A stretch of DNA of 64,000 nt from Beta vulgaris subsp. vulgaris (GCF_026745355.1 NC_079206.1:39725779-39789778), one strand, 5' to 3'; counted from the first letter of the stretch, positions 11,203 to 23,238 are shown. Made by a program: numbers and translations. The notes: generated by a model not told the origin, from the letters alone.

Positions 11203-13033
11203 TTAGGCTTTGGTTCGTTTGAAAAGAGAGGAGACCACCGAATCTATCTTGGAAAGCACACCATCCACCTTGTTCCTGATCCCAGTATCAGCATTCTTGA
11301 GTTCAAGTAGTTGATCCTGTTGCTGAGAGTCCAGAACGTGAATGGTAGCTTTAATTGCATTGATCTTGGTGTGTAGGAGGGTCAAAGAATCCTGAATCTC
11401 CCGGAGCATCTTGTTAAGTCCAGTTGTAGAAAGTAAAGGGAAATCGACGGCAGTAGAAGGAACATGATCAGAATCTAGGTGAATAAAGACAGTTTCACCT
11501 TGATCCTATTCCTTCTGGAACTTGGACCCAGCCAACCTTTGGCTTTTTATGACAGACCCACTGGCAACCCCTTCTTCATCAAACTTTCTTTTACTCCCTA
11601 CCTCAACCTTAACCGGAGTTTCTTCTCTCCACACTCTAGCTTCCCATTTACCAACCTCAAACTTAGTCTAGTTAAAGTTTCTTTTGTAAGATAATTTTCT
11701 GGCTCAAGAGAAAAGGAGGGGCTGGAAGGGAGTTTAACCTTGCATTGTTTGAAGACATAGGACAGAAGATTACGATAACCCACTTTGGTGTTGTGGGTAA
11801 TGTAGTGAGAGAGATGGGCAATTACCAGTGAGGGAAGGTTGATTTTGATGTTTTCAGCAAGGCAATACATAATGGAAAGATCCATTAGGCTTGCCTGGAT
11901 TCTTTTGGAGGAGCGAGGTAAAATAAAACGCCAAACCAACTGAAACAGCAGCTTATGAAATGGAGACAACTCCTTTTGATCTAAAGATAAAGCATTAGAA
12001 TGGCCGTTAAAGAAGGCAAGAATTTTGGCATTAGTGACACCATTTATGTTTAACTTAGCCCTACCAATAATGTAATCCTTATAACCCTCATTTGGAATAT
12101 CAACCAATCCCCAAGTTTCTTCTCAGTGATTGTAACAACTGACCCATTAACAAGCGACACACACACACCCTCTGTTCAATGTTATCAGGATCGGGATCCT
12201 ACTTTGGATCGTAGAGGTTGGTAGAATCGAATCGGTGGGATCGGATCGTAGGATCGTAAGATCCTACAATTCGGTGAAATAAAGATAATTATACCAAAAT
12301 ATGGTGAGAACCTCATGTTAAAAATTTATACATATTAATAATGAATTTTTTAATTAGCAAATGATGATAGTTTTTCAATACTATAAGATTGAAGTAACAT
12401 GCGACCAAAATCTAATAGGAGAAATATAATATGTGAAATTAGTTTATGGTTTTTATACGGTAGGATCGGATCGTAGAGTCGTAGGATCGTAGAATCGTGT
12501 TAAGATCCTGCCATGTGATTTTTTGTGGTTGGGCAGGATCGAAAGATCCTACAAGATTAAGATCCTACGTAGGATCGGGATCGGTGAGGTCCTCCAGGAT
12601 CGTAAAATCGTAGAATCGTAAGATTCGAATCGGGATTTTAATAACAATGCCTCTGTTATTGCAAACCGAGAACAAAAATCTTTCATCTCCTTTTCATAAA
12701 GACCCTCATCTATGCTAACAATTTTCAAACAATTCTGAAATTTTAAAATTTTCAACAACTCATTCCATTTAGACTTTTTGGACCATGCAATGTCTACACA
12801 AAAGCCCACAAGAAATTGTGAAGATTTTGTTTTCTTACCTCTTTTCGTAGGTACAGCAAGTTCTTGTTCGCTTTCAATTTCATGATCACCGTCTTCCTTT
12901 TTCGGGGAGAGAAAAATTGGTGAAGAAGATGTCGTTTTTGACCCAGAAGAATCTGCGTCATTCTTGGAAGATTCTTGAGCACTTTCTTCTTCAGGAGATG
13001 GTGGTTTCTCTTTCGGTAATTTTGCATGTGCAT
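11203..13033 (-). pseudogene. Sirevirus env-like / plant-transposon-protein ORF, broken
   Basis: This is an extra ORF between RNase H and the 3' polypurine tract on the minus strand. The N-terminal part (about 13033-12794) is basic and S/K/E-rich. The central part (12809-12658, then 12168-11598) resembles the 'putative plant transposon protein' domain found in several plant LTR elements, with the segment LSPFHKLLFQLVWRFILPRS followed by a helical region near INLPSLVIAHL. The C-terminal part (11409-11203) looks like a coiled coil with leucine/isoleucine heptads. A 473-bp MITE interrupts the centre and a one-base frameshift lies near 12100. A homologous ORF sits in the same place in Sirevirus 2 (45163-47130). 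In Sireviruses this position is called env-like; its role is unknown, and I see no clear signal peptide or fusion peptide. Confidence 0.65.
12169..12657. mobile_element. 473-bp hAT-like MITE rich in GGATCG words
   Basis: Element 12177-12649 starts CAATGTTATC and ends ATAACAATG, a short inverted repeat (8 of 9). It is flanked by the perfect 8-bp TSD CCTCTGTT (12169-12176 and 12650-12657). Both ends carry many copies of GGATCGTAG/CTACGATCC words in both orientations, like subterminal transposase-binding arrays. The 8-bp duplication suggests hAT, although the termini are atypical. It lies inside the env-like ORF of Sirevirus 1. Confidence 0.8.
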
Positions 13034-13589
13034 CAGAGGTTTGAGTTTTGGAAGATATGTTGACAGAGGTTTTGTGAGGTTGAAGATGAGAATTAGGAAA
13101 GAGAGAGAGACTTAAGTTGATATGTGAGAAATAATGAAGGGTCAGTGATTTGATGTGTTAGGTTTATAAAGTAATCATGATGCCGTGTGAAAAGAAGTGG
13201 ACGGATGGGTTTAATGAAGCGGTTTATGGGTTTTTGGAAGGAAATTAATGAAGTTACTCCTCTTAACTCTAGATTAATTGAACGCTTAATTTTGGGCATA
13301 ATTCAGAGTGATGTGTTTATTTTTGGACCATGCATGGTGTGAAAAGAAAAATAAACAAGGAAATTTTGAAAAAAATGTACTCTTGCATATGATAATTTTT
13401 TTTTTGTCCATAATATACAAAATGCAAGCATACCGAATATGTGTAAGGACACTAAGGGTAATATTAAGAGACATATGTGAGTCCTTATACTTGACCCTAG
13501 GTGTATGAAAATTAATTCATGAAGATTGCAGTACATACTTAGTAAGAAACAATTTGGGGGAAACCACATCATGTGCACATTTAAAAAAT

Positions 13590-16150
13590 CTTTATCATTC
13601 CTAGTTCCAAGCGTATCTTCAAACCTGTCCCTAAATAGAGGTTTAGTCAATATGTCAGCTATTTGATTTTCAGTAGGACAGAAATCAACTTTGACTAACC
13701 CTTTCTCTACATTGTCTTTTAGGAAATGATGTCTAATGTGAATATGCTTGACTCTAGAGTGATGAACTGGATCCTTCGAAATACAAATAGCACTAGTATT
13801 GTCACAAAATATAGGAACACACTTGAATTTTATGCCAAAGTCACGTACCTGTTGCTTGATCCAAAATACTTGAGAACAACATGCAGCAGCAGCCACGTAT
13901 TCAGCTTCTGCTGTGGAAAGAGCAACGGTGTTTTGTTTCTTTGAGCTCCAAGAAACCAAGCTTGATCCTAGGAACTGGACAATACCAGATGTGCTTTTGC
14001 GATTCACTAAGTCTCCGCATAGTACAATCGAATAGCTTACAAGATCAAGATGTCACTTCGAGGATAGAACAAGCAAAGATCATCACTTCCTTTCAAATAT
14101 CTAAGAATCCTTTTAACAATTGTCAAATGGGATTCTTTAGGATTTGATTGGAATCTTGCACATAAACCAACACTAAAGGATATATCAGGCCTACTTGCAG
14201 TTAGATAGATAAGGACAATCATACCTCTATAGAGTTTCTGATCTACGGACTTACCACTTTGATCCTCATCTAACCTTGTACCTGTTCCTATAGGAGTATG
14301 GTTTGTTTTTGCTTGATCCATTCCATATTTTTTCAATAACTCTTTTACGTATTTTGTTGATGGATCATTGTTCCTCTTTCAGTTTGCTTGATTTGCAAGG
14401 CAAGAAAGAAGTTTAATTCTCCCATCATACTCATTTCAAATTCACTACGCATTAACTCACAATTTTTTACAAAGAGATTCGTTAGTTGCACCAAAAATTA
14501 TATCATCCACATAAATCTGAACCACTAGGATGTCTGTTCCTTTGGATCGAAGGAACAGGGTCCTATCAACTTTGCCTCTTATAAAATCATTAGAAAGTAA
14601 GAATTTTGAAAGTCTTTCATACCATGATCTAGGAGCTTGCTTAAGCCCATAAAGAGCTTTATCTAGCTTATAGACATGATTTGGAAGATCCGGGTTTTCA
14701 AAACCAGGAGGTTGTTCCACATAGACGTCTTCAATCAAATATCCATTTAAAAAGGCACATTTGACGTCCATCTGGTACAACCTAAAACCCATGAATGATG
14801 CAAAGTTAATCAAAATTCTTATTGCCTCTATTCTCGCTACAGGAGCAAAGGTTTCATCAAAATCAATACCTTCTTGTTGATTGTACCCTTTGGCTACGAG
14901 TCTGGCTTTGTTTCTTATGACTGTTCCATGCTCGTCTAGCTTGTTCCTGAAGACCCATTTTAGTCCAATTACCTTCTGGTTTTTGGCTTGATCTCGAGGT
15001 GCCATACCTTGTTCCTTTGGAACTCATTTAGTTCCTCTTGCATGGCGTTTATCCAGTCAGATTCTAATAAGGCATCATTGTGATCTCGTGGTTCTGTCAT
15101 AGACAAAAAGGCATGGAAAGCACAGAAATTTTTCAGTTGGGATCTCGTTTGAGTTCCCTTTTCAATATCACTTACTATTAAATCCGGTGGACGGGATTTT
15201 AAGTTTTTCCACGCTTTTGATTCACATCTTCTTGTCTCTGCTCCTCCAGTTTGAGGAGCTTCATTCATCTCGTCTTCTGGATGAATTTCTGGTGCCTGTT
15301 CCTCCTGTATAACAGGATCAGGAACATCTATCTCTTCTTCGGAAATATGCTTTTTGTCGTTACCTGTAGGTGTTAGTTCTTCATCAAAGTTTACTGACTT
15401 CTCAATACGAGTCAGTCCTATTTCAAAGTCATTTTCATGACTTAGTTCCTGCAGTGAGTTAGTTTCATCAAAAATAACATGGATACTTTCCTCAACACAC
15501 ATTGTTCGTTTGTTGTAAACTCTATATGCCTTACTACTTAAGGCATATCCAATAAAAACAGCCTCATCGCTTCTAGGTCAAACTTTCCTAAATTGTCTTT
15601 ACCATTATTATGTACAAAGCATTTACAACCAAAGACTCTAAAGTATGAGTTATTGGGTTTTCTTCCTTTAAGTAGCTCATAAGGGGTCTTTAAGATGATA
15701 GGTCTTAGCATGACTCTATTGATAATATAGCATGCCGAATTCACTGCTTCAGCCCAGAAATTTTTCGAAAGATTGCTTGCTATTATCATTGTTCTTGCTA
15801 TGTCCTCCAAAGTGCAATTCTTCCGTTCTACCACACCATTTTGTTGTGGGGTTCTAGGAGCTGAGAAGTTGTGATCAAGACCTTCATGCCTGCAAAACTC
15901 ATCAAATTTTGAGTTTTCAAACTCCCTACCATGATCAGAACGCAAGTGCTTAATCTTAAAACCACTTATTCTTTGAGTTCTTTTAGCAAAGTTAACAAAT
16001 TCGTCAAATATTTCATCTTTGCTATGAAGAAAAATAACCCAAGTGTACCTTGAGAAATCATCAACTATTACAAGTACATATCTCTTACCAGATCGACTTT
16101 GGATTCGAATAGGGCCACACAAGTCCATATGAATCAATTCAAGAGGACTT
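13590..16150 (-). pseudogene. Sirevirus 1 pol: integrase, reverse transcriptase, RNase H
   Basis: On the minus strand the integrase core (16137-15538) carries VIVDD, the RSDHG motif and NGVVERKN, giving the D-D-E catalytic triad. A linker rich in acidic residues follows (15502-14969). Reverse transcriptase (15005-14037) has [23 protein letters not shown] and the YVDD active site in IYVDDIIFG. RNase H (14007 to about 13590) has LSTAEAEYVAAA, IFCDN and HIHIRHHF. Frame changes occur between these blocks (about 15538, 14460-14340, 14030), so no continuous polyprotein can be made. The integrase N-terminal region is interrupted upstream by the Ac-like element at 16389-17609. Confidence 0.92.
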
Positions 16151-16380
16151 TATGAGCTTACCATTTTCTTTGACTTAAACGAGGATCTAACTTGTTTACC
16201 TTTTGCACAGGGTCCACAAACTTCATGATTTGAGACTTTGATAGTTGGTAATCCAATCACCAAGTCCTTACCACTTAGTTTCTGGAGTAATGTCATGCTT
16301 GCATGACCACATCTTTTATGCCAAAGAAGTGGTTCATCATCAACGGCACTTCAACATGTTAGGTTGTTCCTAGGAACAAG

Positions 16381-17617
16381 GTTGAGATTAGGGATGGAAA
16401 TATCCAGTGGATGACCCGCTCACCCGCTCCACCCGCGTTTAAAAAGCGGGTGAAAACCCGAGATAAATGGATGAGAAGCGGGTGACGGATAACCGGGTGA
16501 CGGATCCGGGTCGGGTTCGGGTGGATTTTTTTCAACCATCACCCGACCCATCACCCATTTTTAATAGATAAGATATATACTTTAACAAAGCCCACAGGCC
16601 ATGGCCCAAATATTATACGCTGGTAATAATTTCTCCCAAAGGCCAAAACCCTAACTTAATCACTATCCCTCTTTTCCCAGCCAAGCAGCCACCATCTCCA
16701 TTCTCCAGTCTGACGGTATCCCTCTTCAGTTCTTCCTCGCCGGGAAACGCTTAAGTCGCCGGAAAAAGAAGCCAGGTAAGTAAATTAAACTCTTCTTAAT
16801 TTACTTTGTCATTAAATTTAATTTTTTTTGTAAGAATTCAATTTGTCAAATGATGAATTTTGTTTAGTCGATTAAATGAATGTATAATCCTACTGCTACA
16901 CTTTGATAATGATAATATATGATGTATAGTGAGAATCCATGATCTAAGCGACATAGTTGTCAGCATCCTCTTCAAGGGGATATATGTTGTAGATGTCTCC
17001 TTTGTAATTTGACTTTCTTTGGCACTAGTTGATCAATGGTAAGTACAATCTGAAATTTCATTTTAAGAGCATGATGTTAGAAATTAGAATGTTGTTTTGG
17101 CTTGGAATGTTATATCAATTTGCAATTTCTTTTATTTATCAAGCTGTAATACTGTACATATGGTGAAATGGTGAATTTGTTGATTTTTTTTTTATCTTAG
17201 GGAATGGAAGGTGATGAATCTGGATATGAATCTTCATTTCCTTGCTCAACTCCTTCTACAGCTTCTCCGTCTCCTTCTCAAGTTCGCAATGGAACACATA
17301 TGCATCATGTAAACTTCAAAAATTGCAACTGTCATTTGTAATATTATTGGATAATTTATTTATTGTACTGCAGATTATAGTTGGATACTTGGTTCTTAAA
17401 ATTTTCATATTTTTCTTTATTTTTACATATATTCTTTGATTTCACCCGTTAATCACCCGATCCATCCGTTTCACCCGGTTATAAATGGATGGATGGATTC
17501 GGGTGGAGAGGGATGCGGGTGATGGATGGATCGGGTGGAGCGGGTTGATGAGGGTGATGGATGCGGGTGATGCTCCACCCGCCCCGAACCTGATCCATTT
17601 CCATCTCTATATGAGAT
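16381..17617 (+). mobile_element. Ac-like hAT deletion derivative with remnant 5' transposase exons
   Basis: Element 16389-17609 (1,221 bp) begins TAGGGATGGAAAT and ends ATTTCCATCTCTA, close to the Ac terminal repeat (TAGGGATGAAA). The flanks GTTGAGAT and TATGAGAT match at six of eight positions. CACCCG/CGGGTG words crowd both ends (16410-16560 and 17440-17590). Inside are apparent exons: a leader ending near 16775 at CCAG/GTAAG, a middle exon ending near 17040 at AATG/GTAAGT, and a coding start at 17204. That coding part gives an acidic, S/P/T-rich N terminus (MEGDESGYESSFPCSTPST) like hAT transposases, then a donor-like GTAAAC. The BED finger and catalytic domain are gone. Confidence 0.8.
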
Positions 17618-19755
17618 CAACAACATAGGTGTTCCCTTTCCTTGTTCCTTCTAGAATTTTGGTACCTGTTCCTGTATTCCTTACTATACAATGTTCATCA
17701 GTAAAATTTACACTGTTCCCTTTGTTGCAAAATTGTGAAATACTAAGCAGATTATGTTTTAAACCCTCGACCAAAAATACATTGTCTATGGAATGTGACT
17801 TAGACTTTCCTACCTTCCCAATTGCAACTATGTTACCGGTAAGATTGTCTCCAAAGGTCACAGTTCCTCCATCATAGGCTGAAAGCGAGAGGAATTTCTC
17901 TTTATCTCCTATCATGTGTTTAGAACAACGGCTGTCGAGGTACCACAGGTTGTTCCCCCTCACTTTAGCCTGCATCAAAGCAATCAATCAGTGGTAGGAA
18001 CCCAGTTTGACTTGGGTTCCTCTGTTGGGCTAATATTTCTCTTAGCTTTCCAAACTTGTTTTATTAAGTGGGTATTCATTTCAATATGTTCTTCTCTGGA
18101 GGAACAGTCAGACACTAAGTGCCCACTGTTCCCACAGTAAGAGCATATTCGCTGCTTGGAAGATCAACATATTTTTTCATTTTGTTTTTCTTCTTGTGAT
18201 TGAAACCTAGCCCACTTCTTCCTTCATTTTTATATTTTTGTATCCAACTTGCTGGATCAGGAAGAGTCGTTCTTGAAGCTTCCATTTTCTCTTTAAGTAC
18301 AATATTTACTCAAAACTTTTTCATGTTCGAATTTTAATTTTCGAACTCGGATCTTGTATTTATAGAGGAACTGGTTCCTTCAGGAACAAATAGTTTCAAT
18401 TCAGCCATTTCCATATTCAAGAAGTAGTTTTCATTTTTAGCATTTTCAAAAGCTTCTCGAATACGTCGGTTTTCATCAAAGACTTCAAAGAATCTTTCTT
18501 CAATGTTTGCATTCACTGTTTTAAACCAATTTGAATGCCCTTTGGTGACTTCAAGGCTTTTTCTAAATTTTCTTCTCTAACACAAATTGCCTTGTAGTCA
18601 TCTAAGGTTTCCAAAAGTAGTTTTATTAGTTGATTCTTTGAAAGTTCTTTTAACTCTTCTTCTATAACATTTATGCGTACCTTGTTGTTTGGCAGGTCTT
18701 CTTCTTCGTCTGTTTTTTCCATAGACATAAGTGTGCTGTCTCCTCTTCTGGTTGTTCCTGCTCCTCGTCTGAGTCGGATTCTCCCCTGGCAGCTACCATG
18801 GCCCTTCTCATATCAACTTTTGAGAAAGGTTTTTGTTGTTCCTTTCCCTTCTCCTTGTACTTGCCTTTGCTTTTTTCATTTTCCAGAGAGGGCATTCTTT
18901 TATGAAGTGATCCGGACTTCCACACTTGTGACAGCTTAACTTTCCAGGCTTTTTCATGTTCTTCCCTTTGTAGTTCTTGTTGAAGAACTTTTTGAATCTT
19001 TTCACGATCAGTACTGCTTTCATCATCAGTATCGAATCCTCCAGATCATCGGACTTGAGAGCCAAGGCCTTAGGTCTATTAGAGTCAACTTCATGAGTTC
19101 CTAGATGGATTTCATGAGTTAACAAGGAACCGGAAAGTTGCTCGATATTGAATGTGGTGAAATCTTTAGTTTCGAGTAAGGCAGTGACCTTTGCCATCCA
19201 TTTTTCATCCTGAGGAAGACTTCGTAGAACTTTACGTACTTGTTCCTCGGGGGTGATGATCTTTCCTAGAGATTCAAGCTCATTTATGATGTTGGAGAAT
19301 CTTGTGAGCATCTCTTGAACAGACTCCTTAGGTTTCATTTGAAATAGCTCATATTTGTGCATGAGCATGTCAATCTTCGATCGCTTGACTTGCTTGTTCC
19401 TATGAGTAACTTGAAGAAGTTCCCACTTTTGCTTGGCTGACTTGCATCCCATGATTCGATTTTGTTCATGGGGACCAAGACCACATTGAAGAATTTTCTT
19501 CGCCAAGTTGTTTATCTCCATTTTGTCGAAGTCGTCTTTATCAAATTTGGAGAGAGGCTTAGGGACGTCTTCACCTTTTTCATTTTTCTCTGTGACTTCG
19601 AAGTCACCAATCTCTATTACTCTCCAAACTTGATAGTTTTCGGCCTTGATGAAGATTTCCATACGATTCTTCCAGTATGGGTAATACTTGCCATTAAACA
19701 TGGGTGGACGTTGAGTTCAGTAACCTTCTTCCAATCTTTCTCCTGATGTGTTCAT
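17618..19755 (-). pseudogene. Sirevirus 1 gag and protease region
   Basis: On the minus strand gag starts at 19755. Its 13th codon is a TGA (19719-19717) where Sirevirus 2 has a serine codon. The gag body (19701-18808) has the KYYPYWKNRMEIF and WELLQVTH blocks and the zinc knuckle CHKCGSPDHFIKEC (CX2CX4HX4C). Acidic and coiled-coil segments follow (18728-18334), then a second knuckle near 18165-18120 with the pattern CSYCGNSGHLVSDC. The protease/pre-integrase segment (17987-17618) contains WYLDSRCSKHM, in which the catalytic DSG motif has become DSR. The hAT insertion begins immediately downstream. Gag packages element RNA; the stop, the protease change and the frame breaks indicate inactivity. 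Confidence 0.88.
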
Positions 19756-19799
19756 CGTTTCCAGGAACTAGCTCCTCAGTGTTAACTAATTTTGGAGGA

Positions 19800-19818
19800 A
19801 CTCGACTCTGATACAATT
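19800..19818 (-). promoter_or_regulatory. Primer-binding site of Sirevirus 1
   Basis: Read on the minus strand directly after the 5' LTR, the sequence is AATTGTATCAGAGTCGAG. This is a slightly changed version of the TGGTATCAGAGC site complementary to initiator methionine tRNA used by plant copia elements. Confidence 0.75.
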
Positions 19819-20988
19819 TGTTAGTCTTGGACGAACACTTAAGCAACTACAAGAGGGGGGGGATGAATTGTAGTTGGAGAGATTTTCAAACTTTTTGCAG
19901 AAATAAAAGAATGAATAAGTAAGAAGGAACTAATTGCACGAATAAAGAAAGAACTAGGAACACGGGATTTTTACAAGGAAAACTTTCTAGGCCCAATAGG
20001 AAGAAAAACCTTGAACACTTGGGATTTTGACTCAATTCTCTTTAATCACTTTTAGGACAAAAGACTCTCTTTTGTACAACCTAAACTCGGACCAACTCTG
20101 TTCCTCTAGGAACTTGTTCCCAGTCAGCCTGTTCCCCCTGAACAATTGACTTCTCCCTTGACTTCACTCGAAGTCTTTTCTCTTTCTCTCTTCTCTTTCT
20201 CTTTTTCTCTCAAGAATGATTACAGATTTTGATTCTCTCAACCCAATCTATAATACATAAATGTCTAAGAAGAAGAAAAACCGAGCAAACTTTCACTAAG
20301 AATATTACATAAAAATTCTGAAAGTTCTTCCAAGAGATCCGTTACAAACATCTATTTGTAGAGACCTATTTACTCGAATTCTTCTCCATGATCTTCTCCA
20401 TGTTCTTCTCCATGAACACACGTACTCTTAGCCACTTCTCCATTTTGTCCGTTGTAATCTTTCCGTTGGCAGTTGGGCTTCCACGATCTTCTCCATGATC
20501 TCAGCCACTTCTCCATGATCACACGCCTCACATATAGCTAGGTTGTTGTGGTTCCTAAATTCTAGGAACTACCTCAACGTTCACTTTGTTGGCGCGATAG
20601 CTTAGGTTAATGTTTGGCGGCTCCTTATTTCTAGGAAAACACCAATGCCGCGCATACATTTCACTAAACAAAATATTATGGAATCTTCATATATTTCATT
20701 TGTTATAACCATAATATAAATCGGATAACACAAATAAATAATAAATAATTTTTAACTTGATTAAACACTTAATCAAACCTTCATAAAGTATTTACCATTT
20801 TATTTGTGAACCCTAAGGACATTTAACCGTAATAAAACTAGACAAATAAAATAAACAAAACAAACACAAACTAGAGAACTAGAACTAAGACATAAACAAG
20901 TTACTTCTAACAAGGAAACTAAAAACCGAATTAAACTAATAAAATAAAAACATTAATTATATGTCATTATCAAAAGAGTGAAATAACA
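19819..20988 (-). repeat. 5' LTR of Sirevirus 1
   Basis: 1,170-bp LTR, partner of 9469-10650. It holds the same GTTCCTCTAGGAAC palindrome (20100-20113), a spaced GTTCC...GGAAC copy (20551-20569) and the CT-rich tract. Small differences from the partner include loss of about 6 bp in the CT-rich tract and about 9 bp near 20478. Confidence 0.92.
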
Positions 20989-21874
20989 TACCTTGTGTAA
21001 ACAAATTGGTAGGCCACCTATAACACCTTAGAAATCGCCTACAGAATAATCTCAGCCTAAAACAACCAATAGAATTGAAAATCAATTCTCCAAATAAATT
21101 CCAGCAACTTTAAAATACTTCAAATACCCTTTAAAAATATTTAAAAGTTATTTTTATCATTAAAACCTCAATTACTTATATTACCTAGCATAACACTATT
21201 ATATTAGTCATTAAAATTCATAAAACTCCATTAATAGCAACCTTTCTAAAATTTCAGCTACTTATAAATTATCAAAACTCCCTTTAAATATAATTAAACA
21301 TGTTTAAATTCATAAGTTAAATTACTTTCATAGTTTATAACATGCTACGTACTATGATTTTTAAATCTTTAACACCCTAAAAATTCATGCTTTGATAATT
21401 AAAAACTCAATCTAAATATAATAATCAAATCTGAAATTTTATTCTTTCAATACATAATTTATATAATCATAGATTTACCATTAAAACAGTAAATTAAAGC
21501 TTCTAATCATAATTAGTACTAAAACAAAACATAAAAACATAATCTTTAATCAAAACTTGAGGAGAAAGAAAAGAATTAAATGAACACAACAAAGAGAACA
21601 AGGAGAAGTTGTGGTGTTGTGAAGTTTCTTGGTGGAGAAGAAACTATTTCTTGAAGAAGAAAGTTTTGAAGAAGAAGGAAGAAATCATGTGAAAGAGGAG
21701 AGAGGAGTAGGCATCGGTTTTGGGGAGTGTGAGGAGAGAAAACTTTTTGTGTGGGTAAAATTTGGGTTCAAGGTATTTATATGTATGTTTCCTTTTGGGC
21801 TTAGGAAAAGGCAATTGGATTTCAGTAAAATTTAATGATGAATAGGATTGATGATTTAAAACTCCTAACATCAA
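20989..21874 (-). mobile_element. Chromovirus-type solo LTR, upstream part (minus strand)
   Basis: The match to the LTR interrupted at 9468 resumes here. The TACCTTGTGTAAAC...GGTAGGCCAC block is the reverse complement of 53353-53385, and CTTTTGGGCTTAGGAAAAG near 21795 matches the region around 52500. A CACTA-like element begins at 21875, and the first 200-300 bp expected for the LTR start are not seen beyond it. Confidence 0.75.
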
Positions 21875-22172
21875 CACTACTAGATATAGAGTATTTTCTC
21901 AACACAATTGTCTCAACAATTTACTTAAGTGTTAAATACAATCAATAAAGCGCTTATTTTCTCAACGCTCTTATGTGTTGCAGTATTTCTCATCACATAA
22001 AAACGTCGAGAATTATTACCATGTGCCCACCACATGTCAAACTAAACCCCGCTTTTTTTTTTGGCGACAAAAACATACTAAACCCCGCTATTTTCAAACT
22101 TTTTGATGAAAAAAATAATCAAACTCTCTTGAACGCGTATTAGGCGTAACCACTAACCACCTAATAGTAGTG
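21875..22172. mobile_element. Small CACTA-like element
   Basis: The sequence starts CACTACTAG and ends CTAATAGTAGTG, an imperfect inverted terminal repeat of the CACTA (En/Spm) type, 298 bp apart. The 3-bp flanks (CAA and GAA) do not match exactly, so the duplication is not certain. Internal CTCAACAC/CTCAACG words may be subterminal repeats. There is no coding capacity. Confidence 0.55.
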
Positions 22173-22420
22173 GAATACTCGCGCAAATCTCAACCGTAAT
22201 CTCAGAGTTTTCAGCGTTCTTGAACATGCTAAATTGGGTGAGCAAATTGATCTTCATATTCAAGGTTAATGCTTTACGAGCAAATTCTTCATATTCAAGG
22301 TTAATTCAAGCAACAATAGATATATATCACATTCTTTTCTCTCTCTCTCACTAGAACCTCTCTAGTTTAAGACCCATTTTCCCGCCATTGTTGGTGGTTC
22401 GCGGTGCTTGCGCCTGAGCT

Positions 22421-23238
22421 ATGGCTCGAACTCGCCGTCAACTGGCTACAAATTCTTCAGCTAAGAGAAAAGAGTTAGAGGAATCAGCAGGCCAAAATCG
22501 ATGCGAAAGGAGACAACCTCAAACAAGGGAGATTCTGACTCCATTGATGAAGTGATGATTGATCAGGAGATTGGTGACGATACTCCGATTGATGATATGC
22601 CTGATGCAATCCAGAATCCGGTGAATATGTGGTTGAATTTACTGAAGGATACGAAGGTGACGAATATGGGTAACAAAGGAAAACAGAGAGATGCTAAAAC
22701 AACTCCGATTTCACCTATTGGAGGTAATTCGCAATCACATGCTAAAATTGAATTAGATGATATTGAGGATGAAATTCATTATTGGAATTCTGCAATGATT
22801 TGTTACGTTTTGGGGGCGAATCTTCCATTAAAGATCATAGAAGGATTCTTTAATCGAATATGGAAGAACCAGGGGATAGATAAGATTGTTGTGATTGGAA
22901 AAGGATTATTCATTGTTAGATTCAATTGTATTGCAAGTTTGCAGACTATAATGGATGGTGAACCGCAATTTTTGGATGGCAAGCCATTGATCATGAAACG
23001 TTGGACTGCTGACACTGAGATTAATAAGAACAATCTGAAAACTGTTCCTATTTGGATTAAACTCCCACATTTAGACCTAAAATATTGGGGTGAACGAAGC
23101 TTGGAGAAAACTGCTGGATTAGTAGGACCATTGATTAAAATGGATCAAGCTACTCAACTTAGGGAGAAATTACTCTTTGCTAGGGTACTAGTTGAAATAC
23201 AGATTGAGCAAAATCTCCCAGATGCTGTATTTTTTTAG
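22421..23238 (+). pseudogene. LINE ORF1 (DUF4283-like RNA-binding protein)
   Basis: The likely start is the ATG at 22421, giving MARTRRQLATNSSAK. One frame change near 22500 is needed to enter the long frame that ends at 23238. That frame has an acidic N-terminal third and then the DUF4283 region (about 22760-23200) with hallmark segments WNSAMICYVLGANLP, GLFIVRFN and PIWIKLPHLDLKYWG. In plant L1 elements this ORF binds element RNA in the ribonucleoprotein particle. A CCHC knuckle expected downstream is lost in broken sequence (23240-23540). Confidence 0.85.

Larger units (their letters stand above)
9464..20993 (-). mobile_element. Sirevirus-like Ty1/copia retrotransposon 1, full length with nested insertions
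   Basis: The element occupies 9469-20988 (11,520 bp). Its LTRs (9469-10650 and 19819-20988) begin TG and end CA, and it is flanked by the exact 5-bp TSD TACCT (9464-9468 and 20989-20993). Order on the minus strand: 5' LTR, primer-binding site, gag with zinc knuckle, a second knuckle, protease, integrase, reverse transcriptase, RNase H, an extra env-like ORF, two polypurine tracts, 3' LTR. Integrase before reverse transcriptase is the copia order. The extra ORF after pol and the multiplied polypurine tract are traits described for Sireviruses (SIRE1/Maximus lineage). The LTRs differ at about two dozen positions by eye (about 2%), so insertion is fairly recent. Stops, frameshifts and two nested hAT insertions make it non-autonomous. 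Confidence 0.92.

Noticed and set aside
19800..19818. tRNA gene at the TATCAGAGTC sequence (also 63476-63491)
   Set aside because: The match covers only the primer-binding segment next to an LTR; no cloverleaf is present.
21629..21877. Small frames of 68 and 77 codons near 21.7 kb
   Set aside because: They lie in the transcribed part of the solo LTR; similarity to the other LTRs explains the sequence.
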